42,158 nt of DNA, from contig PMSX01000352.1 in assembly GCA_003167495.1 (NCBI GenBank), positions 1 to 42,158 of the forward strand, read 5' to 3'. The notes under the pieces were generated by a model, which did no database searches, had not been told where the DNA came from, and saw only the letters and a list, made by a program, of their open reading frames with translations. This DNA comes from Bryobacterales bacterium (GTDB taxonomy: Bacteria; Acidobacteriota; Terriglobia; Bryobacterales; Bryobacteraceae). Position numbers and translations under genes: made by a program. Below are positions 24,708 to 33,767 of this stretch, piece by piece (position 1 is the stretch's first letter; each line of letters opens with the position of its first letter).

Positions 24708-24728
24708 GGGTAGCGCGGTACGCTGCCC
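24708..24728. terminator. Hairpin between convergent genes
   Basis: GGGTAGCG (24708-24715) and CGCTGCCC (24721-24728) form an 8-bp stem with one G-U pair and a 5-nt loop, between the end of the kinase gene and the stop of the TonB-dependent receptor. No T run follows, so termination activity is uncertain. Confidence 0.3.
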
Positions 24729-24732
24729 CACC

Positions 24733-27700
24733 CTAGAACGTCATCTTCAAAGCGAACTGCAAAATGCGTGGATCAAACGCACCCGTGACCTGTCCGAACG
24801 TTGCCGAATTCAGAGTTTGCGACAGCGTCCCGTACGTTGCTCCCGGCGGCTGCCCGGCTGGAACAATGTTCCCGACGAAGTTCGTGTGATTCAGAACATT
24901 GAACGCTTCGGCGCGCGCCTGCAAGCCAAATCGTTCTTTGATCTTGAAGGTCCGGCTGAGCGCAAGATCGAGATTCACGAAGCCCGGCCCGCGCAGCGAG
25001 TTCCGTCCAACGTTGCCATAGGTTCCTAGTGGATTAGGAACGAACGCCGCCGGATTGATAAATTGCACACAAGGCGCTGTTTTACAAGCCGAACTGGTCG
25101 CGTACACATCCGAGAGCACTTGATCGGGCCTGTCGTTTCCGAGGCCAGAAAGCGAGTTGTCGGTGCCCGTCGTGATGTTTAACGGCTGACCACTGGTGGC
25201 GCGCAGCAGCGGTGCAAGCTGCCAGTTGCCCAGTATCTTACCGGCCCAATCATTGCCGCCGCGCTTCCAGGAGCTTTGCGCCAGCGCCGAAAGATTGAAG
25301 TTATAGCGCGTGTCTGAAATACACGGGCCCCAGTCGGCATGACGGTTAAACCGCTGCGAATTCGCGGAACCCGCTAAGGCCGCGCCGAAATCGTAATCGG
25401 ACAAGCAGACCGAATCGGTAAAGTTGGCAACGGCCGTGAAGTTTTGGCTGAAACGATGTGTGGCCGACATGAGTAACCCCTCATAGTGAGCCACTGCTCC
25501 GTCGTCCATCGTGTCGATGCTCGCGTAATAGATGCCCGTCAACGGATTCGATAGATACAGAAGTCGGCGCTGGTTCGTGTTCTTCGTGCTTGAGCAAGGG
25601 TTGTAACTGACTCCGTCGATCACGCAAGGGCCTAGGCCCAGAAATTCCGCCGGATCTCGTTCCTCCGAAATCCAAAGATGCGTCGTCTCGTTTCCTATGT
25701 AGCTGATGGAAGCCAGCCAGTTACCTTTGAATTGCCGCTGATACGTCAAATTCCATTGCGACACGTATGTGCTGTGGGGATGCAACGGCATGTTGATGTA
25801 GGTCCCGAAGTCCGGGAAAAAGAGGTGCCCGGGCTGCTGGGGAAACGGATTTCCTCCCGCATATCCAGCCCATGGATTGGTCAAAGTACCCGTCGATCCT
25901 ACGTCGATATCGTTCCCGTAGGGCGGATTCGTCGTCTCGCGCTCATTGAACCATGTCTCCGTCGAGTCATAAAGGATGGCCGCGCCCATGCGCAGCGTAT
26001 CGCGACCATCGCCGTGTGGATTCCACACTAGCCCGACTCGTGGAGCGAAGTTGGCCTTTTGGCCGGACCAGTTTGCCGCTGGGATGCCCGGGTCGCCCGG
26101 AAAAAACAATCCGGGAGGCGCCGTGGGGTGAACCGTGCTCACTTGGTCGGCATAAAAGGCAGGCAGGCTGATTGACGTGCCGCGCTTGAATTTGTCGGGA
26201 TCGGAAAATGTCGGCTCCCAGCGCAGTCCAAAATTGACCGTGAAGTTTGAGGAAACTTTATAACTGTCCTGCGCATACGCATTCATCAGCCACTGCCGCA
26301 AATCGTCGGGCGTGGCGTTGGTCTGCTGGAAATCACTCATATACCCGGTCATGAAATCCGCCAAACCCATCCCTGTGAACTGGCCATTGAAGGCCGGTAT
26401 TCCATTTTCATCAAAGCCTGAGATAGTGTCGTTCAGAATCTTGCTAATGTTGAATCCGAAGGCCAACTGATGCTTTCCTCGAATCAAGTCCACGTCATCC
26501 GCTGCCTGGTAGCTCGTGAAGTTGAAATGCCCGGGCGCGCAGGTCCCACAGAATGTGGTAAATCCGCCCGTCATGCTTCCGATCAGCAGGAAGTTCGGTA
26601 CTGCGCTATACATTTGCGATCCGAGGTCGGTCCAGTTAATTGGTGCATCCGTCGGCCCGCGGTTGTCGCGTATCCGGTTAAAGGTGGCGTGGAACGAATT
26701 CAACAATGTCGGGCCAAATGTGTAGGTATCTCCAATCACGGCTGACTGCGCTCGTTCGTAGTTTCCTGCGGCCGTTGTTGTCAGCAGATTGTTGTCGATA
26801 AAACGAGGCGGGTCCTGGTAGTCGTCTATGAAGTACCGCGAAAATAAAGTCTGTTTCGAGCTGATAACGTAGTCAACTTTTCCAATGTATTGGTCTTCGT
26901 CTCCCGTTTGAGGAATTCCAAAGATGACTCGCCCGCATTGATTCGCAGAGGAAACCGGCAGATATTTTGAAGCCAGGTTCAGGGCGACTGGACTTAGTTG
27001 CGACTGCGGAATCATGTCGCCCGCGTACGTCCCGCCAAGGGGATTCTTCAGTTGAAGCGTCTTGCCGTTCGATTCGCAGGCAGCCGAAGCGATTGTGCTG
27101 AAATTTCCATCCAGCATTGCCTGTGTTGGAATATACGCAATCGACTGCGGCGGATTCGACCGGTTCCGAGTACCTTGGAAACCGCCGAAAAAGAACAGCT
27201 TATCGGTGATGAGCTTGCCGCCCGCTGTCCCGCCAAACTGATTCCGTTTGAGCGTGTCGTGCGTGGGCGCAAAGAAATTGCGGGCGTCGACATCCCCGTT
27301 CCGGAGGAATTCGAAAAGATCGCCATGAAGCGCATTTGACCCCGATTTCGTGACCACGTTGACAGTCGCCCCAGGATGCGTGCCAAAGCGCGAAGAGACC
27401 GCGCTCGTCTCAATGCTGAACTCCTCCAGCGCATCCGGGAAGGGAAATGGCATATTCACATTCGACATCGGGTCTGTCGCATCCCCGCCGTCTAACAGAT
27501 AAGCCGTGCCGTTCCCTTGTCCGCCTGCAATCGAAATGCGCGTGGCATTCCAAAACGTTTTGCTTCCAGTGTCGCCGCTATCGGCGTACACCGCCCCACC
27601 CAGCGTAAGAATTAACTGTGTCGCCTGCCGGTTGTTGAGCGGCAAATCGTTGATGCGCTGCTCCTCGATCACCGACGAGACGGACGTTTCCTTCGTTTCA

Positions 27701-28125
27701 ACCATGCTGGCGGCGGCGTTTACCTCAACTCGCTCTGAGGCCGACCCGATCTGCATGGCTACGTTGACCTCAACATTGTTGTTGACGATCAGAGTGAGGC
27801 CCGACCTCACATAGTCCTTGAATCCCGCGCTCTTCACTTCCAGGCGGTATGGCCCCACCGGAAGGTCTGGCAGCGTATAGCTCCCGGAACTATCGGTGAC
27901 GGTGGTGCGCGTCGCCTGTGTGTCGGTTTCCGTCATGGAAACCTGGGCGTTGGTAATCGCAGCGCCGCTAGGATCAGTCACCGTGCCGCTGATCTGGGCT
28001 ACCGCCACAGATTGTCCGGACAAGGGGCCCGGCAGCAACAGAAAAATCGAGAAAGTTAGCAAGATCGAGCACGCGCTGGCGGCGCACGTACCCTTGTATA
28101 GATCAGAAAACCACATAGTCTTCAT
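24733..28125 (-). CDS. Acidobacterial-type TonB-dependent receptor with carboxypeptidase-regulatory-like domain
   Basis: The protein (about 1130 residues) has a signal peptide ending near L-S-G-Q-S, an Ig-like carboxypeptidase-regulatory domain (I-S-G-T-V-T-D-P-S-G-A to Y-R-L-E-V), a plug-like region with I-N-D-L-P-L-N-N-R and L-D-G-G-D-A-T-D, N-V-V-T-K-S-G-S-N-A-L-H-G, and a long beta-barrel ending in the outer-membrane C-terminal pattern with a final Phe. Such Oar/SusC-like proteins are expanded in Acidobacteria and presumed to import large nutrients across the outer membrane. No SusD or glycoside hydrolase is adjacent, so the substrate is unknown. The frame extends to 28167; I chose the ATG at 28125, while the ATG at 28116 has the better placed AGAAGGGG site. 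Confidence 0.9.
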   Translation of the reverse strand: MKTMWFSDLYKGTCAASACSILLTFSIFLLLPGPLSGQSVAVAQISGTVTDPSGAAITNAQVSMTETDTQATRTTVTDSSGSYTLPDLPVGPYRLEVKSAGFKDYVRSGLTLIVNNNVEVNVAMQIGSASERVEVNAAASMVETKETSVSSVIEEQRINDLPLNNRQATQLILTLGGAVYADSGDTGSKTFWNATRISIAGGQGNGTAYLLDGGDATDPMSNVNMPFPFPDALEEFSIETSAVSSRFGTHPGATVNVVTKSGSNALHGDLFEFLRNGDVDARNFFAPTHDTLKRNQFGGTAGGKLITDKLFFFGGFQGTRNRSNPPQSIAYIPTQAMLDGNFSTIASAACESNGKTLQLKNPLGGTYAGDMIPQSQLSPVALNLASKYLPVSSANQCGRVIFGIPQTGDEDQYIGKVDYVISSKQTLFSRYFIDDYQDPPRFIDNNLLTTTAAGNYERAQSAVIGDTYTFGPTLLNSFHATFNRIRDNRGPTDAPINWTDLGSQMYSAVPNFLLIGSMTGGFTTFCGTCAPGHFNFTSYQAADDVDLIRGKHQLAFGFNISKILNDTISGFDENGIPAFNGQFTGMGLADFMTGYMSDFQQTNATPDDLRQWLMNAYAQDSYKVSSNFTVNFGLRWEPTFSDPDKFKRGTSISLPAFYADQVSTVHPTAPPGLFFPGDPGIPAANWSGQKANFAPRVGLVWNPHGDGRDTLRMGAAILYDSTETWFNERETTNPPYGNDIDVGSTGTLTNPWAGYAGGNPFPQQPGHLFFPDFGTYINMPLHPHSTYVSQWNLTYQRQFKGNWLASISYIGNETTHLWISEERDPAEFLGLGPCVIDGVSYNPCSSTKNTNQRRLLYLSNPLTGIYYASIDTMDDGAVAHYEGLLMSATHRFSQNFTAVANFTDSVCLSDYDFGAALAGSANSQRFNRHADWGPCISDTRYNFNLSALAQSSWKRGGNDWAGKILGNWQLAPLLRATSGQPLNITTGTDNSLSGLGNDRPDQVLSDVYATSSACKTAPCVQFINPAAFVPNPLGTYGNVGRNSLRGPGFVNLDLALSRTFKIKERFGLQARAEAFNVLNHTNFVGNIVPAGQPPGATYGTLSQTLNSATFGQVTGAFDPRILQFALKMTF

Positions 28126-28270
28126 CCCCTTCTTGACTGAAGCCAGACCGATGCTGGCGCGCACCATTTGCGAGTGAGCTTATTCTATCAACGCAAATGG
28201 AAAGGCTACTAGCAAAAAGACCTAAATGAATTCTTTAGGGAAACTAAACGAAGGCCGGCTGCATCACCGG

Positions 28271-29278
28271 CTAGAACTTCAGACAGATCTTGCCAAAATG
28301 CCGCGCGCTTTCCATATGGCGGAGAGCCTCTTTCAGATAGGTCCACTCAAAGGTTTGGTCGATGACCGGCTTGACGTTATGAAATGCAATAGCCCGGTTC
28401 ATCTGCTCAAACATGTTGCGCGAACCAACAAAGATTCCTTGAATGCGCGCGCTGCTCACTAACACGGAGGTCGGCGTAATGGCCGCATCCGCTCCCCCGA
28501 GCACACCAATGACGCTAATGGCACCGTGCATCCGCAGCGCCTTCATGCTACGCGCCAAGGTATCACTGCCGCCTACTTCAATCACGTGGTCGACACCTTC
28601 TCCACCGGTGAGTTTGCGTGCGGCTTCGTCCCACTTGGGGTCGGTCTTGTAGTTAATTGTTTCGTGCGCGCCTAATTTCTTGGCGTGCGCGAGTTTCTCA
28701 TCGCTACTGGACGTGATGATAGTACGCAAGCCCGCCAATACGGCAAACTGTAAAGCGAAGATAGAAACTCCGCCTGTGCCTTGCAGCAAAACGGTATTGC
28801 CTGGTACCGTGCCTACGTGTCCAAATAGCGCATGCCAGGCAGTGACGGCGGCGCAAGGCAACGCCGCCACCTCTTCGTCACTGAGCGATGCGGGCGCCTG
28901 CACCAATCCCTCTTCTGAAAACACTGCGTATTCGCGCGCGACTCCGTCAATCGCGCCGCCAAGCGCCGAATTGTTTTTTTCTCTTGTGGGCGGGCCCTCG
29001 ATCCACTTCTGGAAAAAGCAAGCCGCCACGCGGTCGCCTTTCTTTACCCGTGTGACGCCGACGCCGATTTCTTCCACTATGCCGACGCCGTCGGAAAGAG
29101 GCACCAAGGGCCGCTTTAGGCGTGGGTTATAAGTGCCGCACACCATCATGTAATCTCGATAATTCAGCGACGCCGCCAACATCCGCAGCAATGCCTGACC
29201 AGGTCCGGGAACGGGTTTGTCCCGATCCACCAACGCCAATTTGTCGATTCCGAATTCCTGAATTTCGAAAGCCTTCAA
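28271..29278 (-). CDS. Zinc-independent MDR-family NAD(P)-dependent oxidoreductase
   Basis: The 335-residue medium-chain dehydrogenase has the GroES-like N-terminal domain with S-L-N-Y-R-D-Y-M-M and the Rossmann motif G-T-G-G-V-S-I-F-A near residue 165. The zinc ligands of classical alcohol dehydrogenases are missing, as in quinone oxidoreductase-like members, so it is probably a reductase of a small carbonyl or enone compound. The start is TTG in a TTGA overlap with the trpD stop, supported by GAGG 7 nt before it. Although co-transcribed with trpD, no link to tryptophan synthesis is known to me. Confidence 0.87.
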   Translation of the reverse strand: MKAFEIQEFGIDKLALVDRDKPVPGPGQALLRMLAASLNYRDYMMVCGTYNPRLKRPLVPLSDGVGIVEEIGVGVTRVKKGDRVAACFFQKWIEGPPTREKNNSALGGAIDGVAREYAVFSEEGLVQAPASLSDEEVAALPCAAVTAWHALFGHVGTVPGNTVLLQGTGGVSIFALQFAVLAGLRTIITSSSDEKLAHAKKLGAHETINYKTDPKWDEAARKLTGGEGVDHVIEVGGSDTLARSMKALRMHGAISVIGVLGGADAAITPTSVLVSSARIQGIFVGSRNMFEQMNRAIAFHNVKPVIDQTFEWTYLKEALRHMESARHFGKICLKF

Positions 29279-30318
29279 GAGGCAACCTCATGGCGCAAGC
29301 GGGCAGTGAACTCGATCAATTTTTCCAGTTTGCGCCGAGCGGCGCCGCTATCAATGGATTCCGCCGCCATGGCCACGGCCGATTTTAGATCAATCGCCTT
29401 GCGCGCCACAAATAAAGCGGCTGCGGCGTTGGCAACCACTAAATCACGCTTCGGCCCGGGTTCGCCTTCCAGAATGCCGCGGATAATCCCGGCGTTGGTT
29501 TCACTGTCGCCGCCTTGCAGTTCTTCCAAAGTAGATTGCGGCAAACCAAAATCGGCCGGTAGCCAGCGGCCTTTTTGAACGCTATTCTCTTCCACCTGGA
29601 AAACCGTTGTGGGACCCGTGGTCGAAATCTCGTCGAGCCCATCGGAACCATGCACGACAAAGGCGCGATCGATTCCCATCCTTGCCAGCGCTTGCGCCAG
29701 CATTTCCGCCGCGCGCACGGAAAAGGCGCCAATCAGTTGCACCCGGGCGCGCACCGGGTTCGTCAGCGGACCTAATAGGTTGAAGATTGTTCTGCCTCTT
29801 AACAACAGCCGGGCTTCCTGTGCGTGTTTTACGGCCGGATGCAGCAGGGGCGCGTACAAAAACCCGATACCGGTTTCCCGGATGCAATCGGCCACCTGCT
29901 CGGGCGGCAAGGTTACAGAGACGCCCAAGGCCTCGAGCACATCGGCGCTGCCGCATTGGCTGGAGATACGCCGGTTGCCGTGTTTCGCTACTCGCTGCCC
30001 GGCGCCGGCCACTACAAACGCGGTGGCGGTAGAAACATTGAAGGTGTTACTGCCATCGCCCCCGGTACCGCAGGTGTCAATCACGGGATCGTCGTCCTGC
30101 TGTAAGTCCACCGCGTGCGCCAACTCTTGCATGGCTGAAGCAAACCCCACGAGCTCGGCGACAGTCTCGCCTTTGCGACGGAGATAATGCAACACTTCCG
30201 CAATTTCTTGGGTGTCCATGCCGCCAGAGAGCATGCGGCGCATTAGGTCATGAGCCTCCGTTTGTGTCAGATGCACTGAGCTACGAAACGGGAGATGAGA
30301 ATTACCTGAACTATTCAT
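29275..30318 (-). CDS. trpD: TrpD, anthranilate phosphoribosyltransferase
   Basis: The enzyme (347 residues from the ATG at 30318) joins anthranilate and PRPP in tryptophan synthesis. Seen are the glycine-rich D-T-C-G-T-G-G-D-G-S-N-T-F-N-V-S-T, V-A-K-H-G-N-R-R, F-L-Y-A-P-L-L-H-P-A-V-K-H, N-L-L-G-P-L-T-N-P and V-H-G-S-D-G-L-D-E, all intact. ATG at 30354 and TTG at 30357 are other starts in frame; none has a clear binding site. No other trp gene is in the window, so trp genes are split in this genome. Confidence 0.95.
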   Translation of the reverse strand: MNSSGNSHLPFRSSVHLTQTEAHDLMRRMLSGGMDTQEIAEVLHYLRRKGETVAELVGFASAMQELAHAVDLQQDDDPVIDTCGTGGDGSNTFNVSTATAFVVAGAGQRVAKHGNRRISSQCGSADVLEALGVSVTLPPEQVADCIRETGIGFLYAPLLHPAVKHAQEARLLLRGRTIFNLLGPLTNPVRARVQLIGAFSVRAAEMLAQALARMGIDRAFVVHGSDGLDEISTTGPTTVFQVEENSVQKGRWLPADFGLPQSTLEELQGGDSETNAGIIRGILEGEPGPKRDLVVANAAAALFVARKAIDLKSAVAMAAESIDSGAARRKLEKLIEFTARLRHEVAS

Positions 30319-30656
30319 TCGATTACTGGCGATTGCCGGGTCAGATGCGGCCATCAAGTCAAACGCTTGTCCATCAAGCTAACATTTTTAAAGTGCAGCA
30401 CCTGAAATGAAGAGAACCCTTTCGGCGAGATAACAAAAACGAGGCAACAAACTTCCCGCCACCGCTCGCCCCACCACTGCGATGATTTGCCAGCACAACA
30501 GGCCGTTCATGGCCGTCTGGCGAATACAAAAGCGGAGCGTGCGCAGCCACGCACCCCCTCTTACAAGATAGCGCGCATGGGGCAGAGCCTTTGCTCGGCT
30601 ACCAGAAATGGGTCGCCAAAATATGCGGCGGCCGGGTGTTTCCACCGACGGACAAA
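30319..30656. other. Intergenic stretch without a supported gene
   Basis: Between the trpD start and the end of the broken DinB gene I find no gene I can support. A minus-strand open frame at 30388-30726 overlaps the DinB 3' end out of frame and has an Arg/Ser-rich, unlikely composition. The trpD promoter probably lies here, but no clear -35/-10 pair was found. Confidence 0.5.
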
Positions 30657-31119
30657 CTACTCTCTCGTGCGCTGCAGAACTGTAAGCAGATGATGAGCTT
30701 CGTGCAGCAGAAAGAATTCCAGCCACAGCACAATCGTCATTTCGCCGAAACGTGAATGTATGCCGGTTCTTGCCAGTTCATCATCGGTCAGTTTCTCAAT
30801 CTGCCAGATGAGTACTGCACGTTGTGCTCTGAGACTTTCGAATATTTCATTTGCCGAACGGGTCGCCCATGATTTCCACTCCGGATCATCCTCTGCCCGA
30901 TAACGCGGCAAGACCGGATGATCTTCGTTTCGAATGCGTTCAAGCCGGCTCAGAAACGCCTCTTGATATCTTGCTAAATGCGCGAGATTTTCGAGGGCTG
31001 ACCATTGTTCGGGTAGGCGCCGGCGCTGCGAGCGCAGCTTCAGAAATCCCGGCGAGCAGAGTTGGCAAGCAATCGAGCTGAGATTTCAAACGAAGCCGAG
31101 TCGATTCCGGTAATGCCAT
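30657..31119 (-). pseudogene. DinB-family protein gene broken by one frameshift
   Basis: The C-terminal 84 residues lie in one open frame (30657-30911), and the same frame read further back to about 31010 continues the DinB pattern (Q-W-S-A-L-E-N-L-A-H-L-A-R-Y). The true N-terminus, starting at the ATG at 31119 (M-A-L-P-E-S-T-R-L-R-L-K-S-Q and A-G-I-S-E-A-A-L-A), is in another frame. Removing one base from the GGG run at 31011-31013 (CCC on this strand) joins both into a protein of about 153 residues with all three DinB metal-type histidines (L-A-H-L and H-E-A-H-H). It is either a recent pseudogene or a sequencing error. DinB-fold proteins are small metal-binding enzymes, often thiol transferases. 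Confidence 0.75.
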
Positions 31120-31283
31120 TTGTTTATGGTACGAAGATTCTTGTCGTGCTGGTCCGGTGTAAATTCCGCAAGCGAGCGCCTCGCGGCAGCGGACGACGGA
31201 GCAGATGAACCTTGGTCGATTCTCGAAACGCTACACTAACCTTTGGCCTTCAAAACGCTGGTTTATGAACGCCCAATTTATTT

Positions 31284-32441
31284 ATGAAAATCCACGAGTA
31301 TCAGGCGAAAGCCATTCTCGCCAAATACGACGTCCCCGTGCCGCGCGGCGAGGTCGCGTACACCGTTGAAGAAAGCGAAGCCGCGGCGAAAAAGATTGGC
31401 GGCAGTGTTGTGGTCAAAGCCCAGATCCATGCAGGCGGCCGTGGTAAAGGCGGAGGCGTAAAAGTCGCCAAAGACGCCGCGGAAGCCGTTGAGGTCGCCA
31501 AGAAAATTCTCGGCATGACGCTGGTCACGCATCAAACTGGTCCGGAGGGCCGGCTCGTGCAGCGCCTGCTGATTGAAGAGACTCTGCCCATTGAGCGTGA
31601 ACTTTATCTCGGCATTGTGCTCGACCGCGAAACCGGCCAAAACGCCTTCATGGCGTCAAAAGCCGGTGGCATGGAGATCGAAGATGTCGCGCACAATACG
31701 CCGGAGCTGATTCTCAAAGAACAGCTTATCCCCGGCCAGTTGCTGCAGCCCTTTCAAGCACGCAAGCTGGCGTTTGGCATGGGTATTCCCGCCACGAGCG
31801 TGAGCGCTGCCGCGGCCGCGATGATTGCTCTTTCCAAAGCTTACGATGCTATCGATGGCTCGCTCGCCGAAATCAATCCGTTCATCCTAACGAAAGACGG
31901 CAAAGTGTTCGCGCTCGACGCTAAGATCACGCTTGACGACAACGCGCTGTATCGCCACAAAGATCTGCTGGAACTTCGCGATCTGAACGAAGAAGACCCG
32001 CTGGAAGTGGAAGCCTCGCGCTTCGGGCTCAACTACATCAAGCTCGAAGGCAACATCGCCTGCATGGTGAACGGCGCCGGTCTGGCTATGGCCACCATGG
32101 ATATCATCAAGTATGCTGGCGGTCAACCGGCGAACTTCCTCGATGTCGGCGGCGGCGCGAATGCCGAACAAATCAAGAACGCTTTCCGCATTCTTCTCTC
32201 CGACCCCAGCGTGAAGGCCGTACTCATCAACATTTTTGGTGGCATTCTGCGCTGCGACACGCTGGCGAACGGCGTAGTGGCGGCGGCTGGCGAACTCGGA
32301 ATTAAAATCCCCGTGGTGATTCGCATGGAAGGCACCAATGTTGAACTCGGCCAGAAAATCTTGCGGGAATCGGGCTTCAACTTTACCGTTGCGGACGGCA
32401 TGAAGGACGCCGCCGAGAAAGTTGTGAGGCTGGCAAAATGA
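31284..32441 (+). CDS. sucC: SucC, succinyl-CoA synthetase beta subunit
   Basis: The 385-residue subunit has the N-terminal M-K-I-H-E-Y-Q-A-K and ATP-grasp domain (V-V-K-A-Q-I-H-A-G-G-R-G-K-G-G-G-V-K), E-I-N-P-F, and the C-terminal F-L-D-V-G-G-G-A and N-I-F-G-G-I-L-R-C-D segments. With SucD it makes ATP or GTP from succinyl-CoA in the TCA cycle. The ATG at 31284 has no evident ribosome binding site; a TACACT at 31232-31237 could be a -10 box. It leads the sucC-sucD-ndk group. Confidence 0.97.
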   Translation: MKIHEYQAKAILAKYDVPVPRGEVAYTVEESEAAAKKIGGSVVVKAQIHAGGRGKGGGVKVAKDAAEAVEVAKKILGMTLVTHQTGPEGRLVQRLLIEETLPIERELYLGIVLDRETGQNAFMASKAGGMEIEDVAHNTPELILKEQLIPGQLLQPFQARKLAFGMGIPATSVSAAAAAMIALSKAYDAIDGSLAEINPFILTKDGKVFALDAKITLDDNALYRHKDLLELRDLNEEDPLEVEASRFGLNYIKLEGNIACMVNGAGLAMATMDIIKYAGGQPANFLDVGGGANAEQIKNAFRILLSDPSVKAVLINIFGGILRCDTLANGVVAAAGELGIKIPVVIRMEGTNVELGQKILRESGFNFTVADGMKDAAEKVVRLAK

Positions 32442-33313
32442 GCGTTCTCGTCGACGAATCCACAAAACTTCTCTTTCAAGGTTTCACAGGCCGCGAAGGC
32501 ACGTTCCACGCCGAACAAGCCATCAAAGCGGGTACCAACGTTGTCGGTGGAACAACGCCCGGCAAAGGCGGCCAGACGCATCTCGATAGGCCTGTCTTCA
32601 ACACGGTTGCGGAAGGTGTAAAGGCTACCGGTGCCAATGCATCGGTCATCTTCGTGCCACCGCCCTTTGCCGCCGACGCAATCATGGAAGCTGCCGACGC
32701 TGGTCTTCCTCTCGTCGTGTGCATCACTGAAGGCATTCCGTCTAACGACATGATTCGCGTGCGAGCCTACCTGAAAACCAAACCGGCCACGCGGCTGATC
32801 GGACCCAATTGTCCCGGCGTGATCACGCCAGGCAAATGCAAAATCGGTATTATGCCGTGGCACATTCATAAACCCGGCCATGTCGGCATCGTATCGCGCT
32901 CCGGGACGTTGACTTACGAAGCCGTTGGCCAGCTCTCGCGCCTCGGCATCGGTCAATCCACTTGTATTGGTATCGGCGGCGATCCGATCATTGGGACATC
33001 GTTTACCGACGCTATCACGCTGTTTAACGCCGACCCCGATACCCACGCCATCATCATGATTGGCGAAATTGGCGGCACCGCGGAAGAGGCCGCCGCTGCC
33101 TATATCAAGGCGAACGTCACGAAACCCGTTGTCGGCTTTATTGCTGGACAAACCGCGCCGCCCGGCCGCCGCATGGGTCACGCCGGCGCCATTATTTCAG
33201 GGGGCGCAGGCAAAGCCGAAGACAAACTGGCCGCCATGGCAGATGCGGGAATCGTTGTGTGCCCGTCGCCCGCAGTGCTCGGCGAAAAAATGCAACAAGC
33301 GCTGGCTAAGTAA
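32438..33313 (+). CDS. sucD: SucD, succinyl-CoA synthetase alpha subunit
   Basis: The 291-residue subunit has the CoA-binding G-F-T-G-R-E-G-T-F-H, G-P-N-C-P-G-V-I-T-P, I-G-I-G-G-D-P-I-I-G-T and the phospho-histidine motif G-H-A-G-A-I near residue 247. Its ATG overlaps the sucC stop by 4 nt, giving coupled translation of the two subunits. Confidence 0.97.
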   Translation: MSVLVDESTKLLFQGFTGREGTFHAEQAIKAGTNVVGGTTPGKGGQTHLDRPVFNTVAEGVKATGANASVIFVPPPFAADAIMEAADAGLPLVVCITEGIPSNDMIRVRAYLKTKPATRLIGPNCPGVITPGKCKIGIMPWHIHKPGHVGIVSRSGTLTYEAVGQLSRLGIGQSTCIGIGGDPIIGTSFTDAITLFNADPDTHAIIMIGEIGGTAEEAAAAYIKANVTKPVVGFIAGQTAPPGRRMGHAGAIISGGAGKAEDKLAAMADAGIVVCPSPAVLGEKMQQALAK

Positions 33314-33347
33314 CAACTAACAAGTAAGAAAAGGACAGATTCAACCC

Positions 33348-33767
33348 ATGGCATTGGAACGTACATTCGGGATCATCAAACCCGACGCAGTGAAGAACGG
33401 TATCATCGGCGAGATTCTAACCATGATTCAGAAAGACGGTTTTCGGATCGCCGGCATGAAAATGCGCCGTTTGGCGAAGCACGAAGCTGAGGCTTTCTAC
33501 GCAGTGCATAAGGAGCGGCCCTTCTATGCGGGCTTGGTTACCTTTATGACGGAAGGGCCTGTGGTACTGCTGGTTCTCGAACGTGAAAACGCGATTGCGC
33601 GATGGCGCGAATTGATGGGTGCGACGAACCCAGCCAACGCTGCCGAGGGAACGATCCGTAAGAAGTTCGCCGAAAACATCGAGCGTAATTCGGTTCACGG
33701 TTCGGATGCGCCCGAAACGGCGCGGCAGGAGATTCCGTTCTTTTTTAGCTCGTCTGAGTTACTATAG
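33348..33767 (+). CDS. ndk: Ndk, nucleoside diphosphate kinase
   Basis: The 139-residue enzyme passes phosphate between nucleoside triphosphates and diphosphates. Seen are F-G-I-I-K-P-D-A-V and the active-site His117 in N-S-V-H-G-S-D. An AAAAGGA binding site lies about 13 nt before the ATG. It follows sucD by 34 nt, a sensible pairing because succinyl-CoA synthetase products feed Ndk. Its last 6 nt overlap the 3' end of the convergent S9 gene. Confidence 0.97.
   Translation: MALERTFGIIKPDAVKNGIIGEILTMIQKDGFRIAGMKMRRLAKHEAEAFYAVHKERPFYAGLVTFMTEGPVVLLVLERENAIARWRELMGATNPANAAEGTIRKKFAENIERNSVHGSDAPETARQEIPFFFSSSELL

Noticed and set aside
30388..30726. 112-aa minus-strand open frame between trpD and the DinB gene
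   Set aside because: Overlaps the DinB coding end out of frame and has no recognisable domain or start signal.
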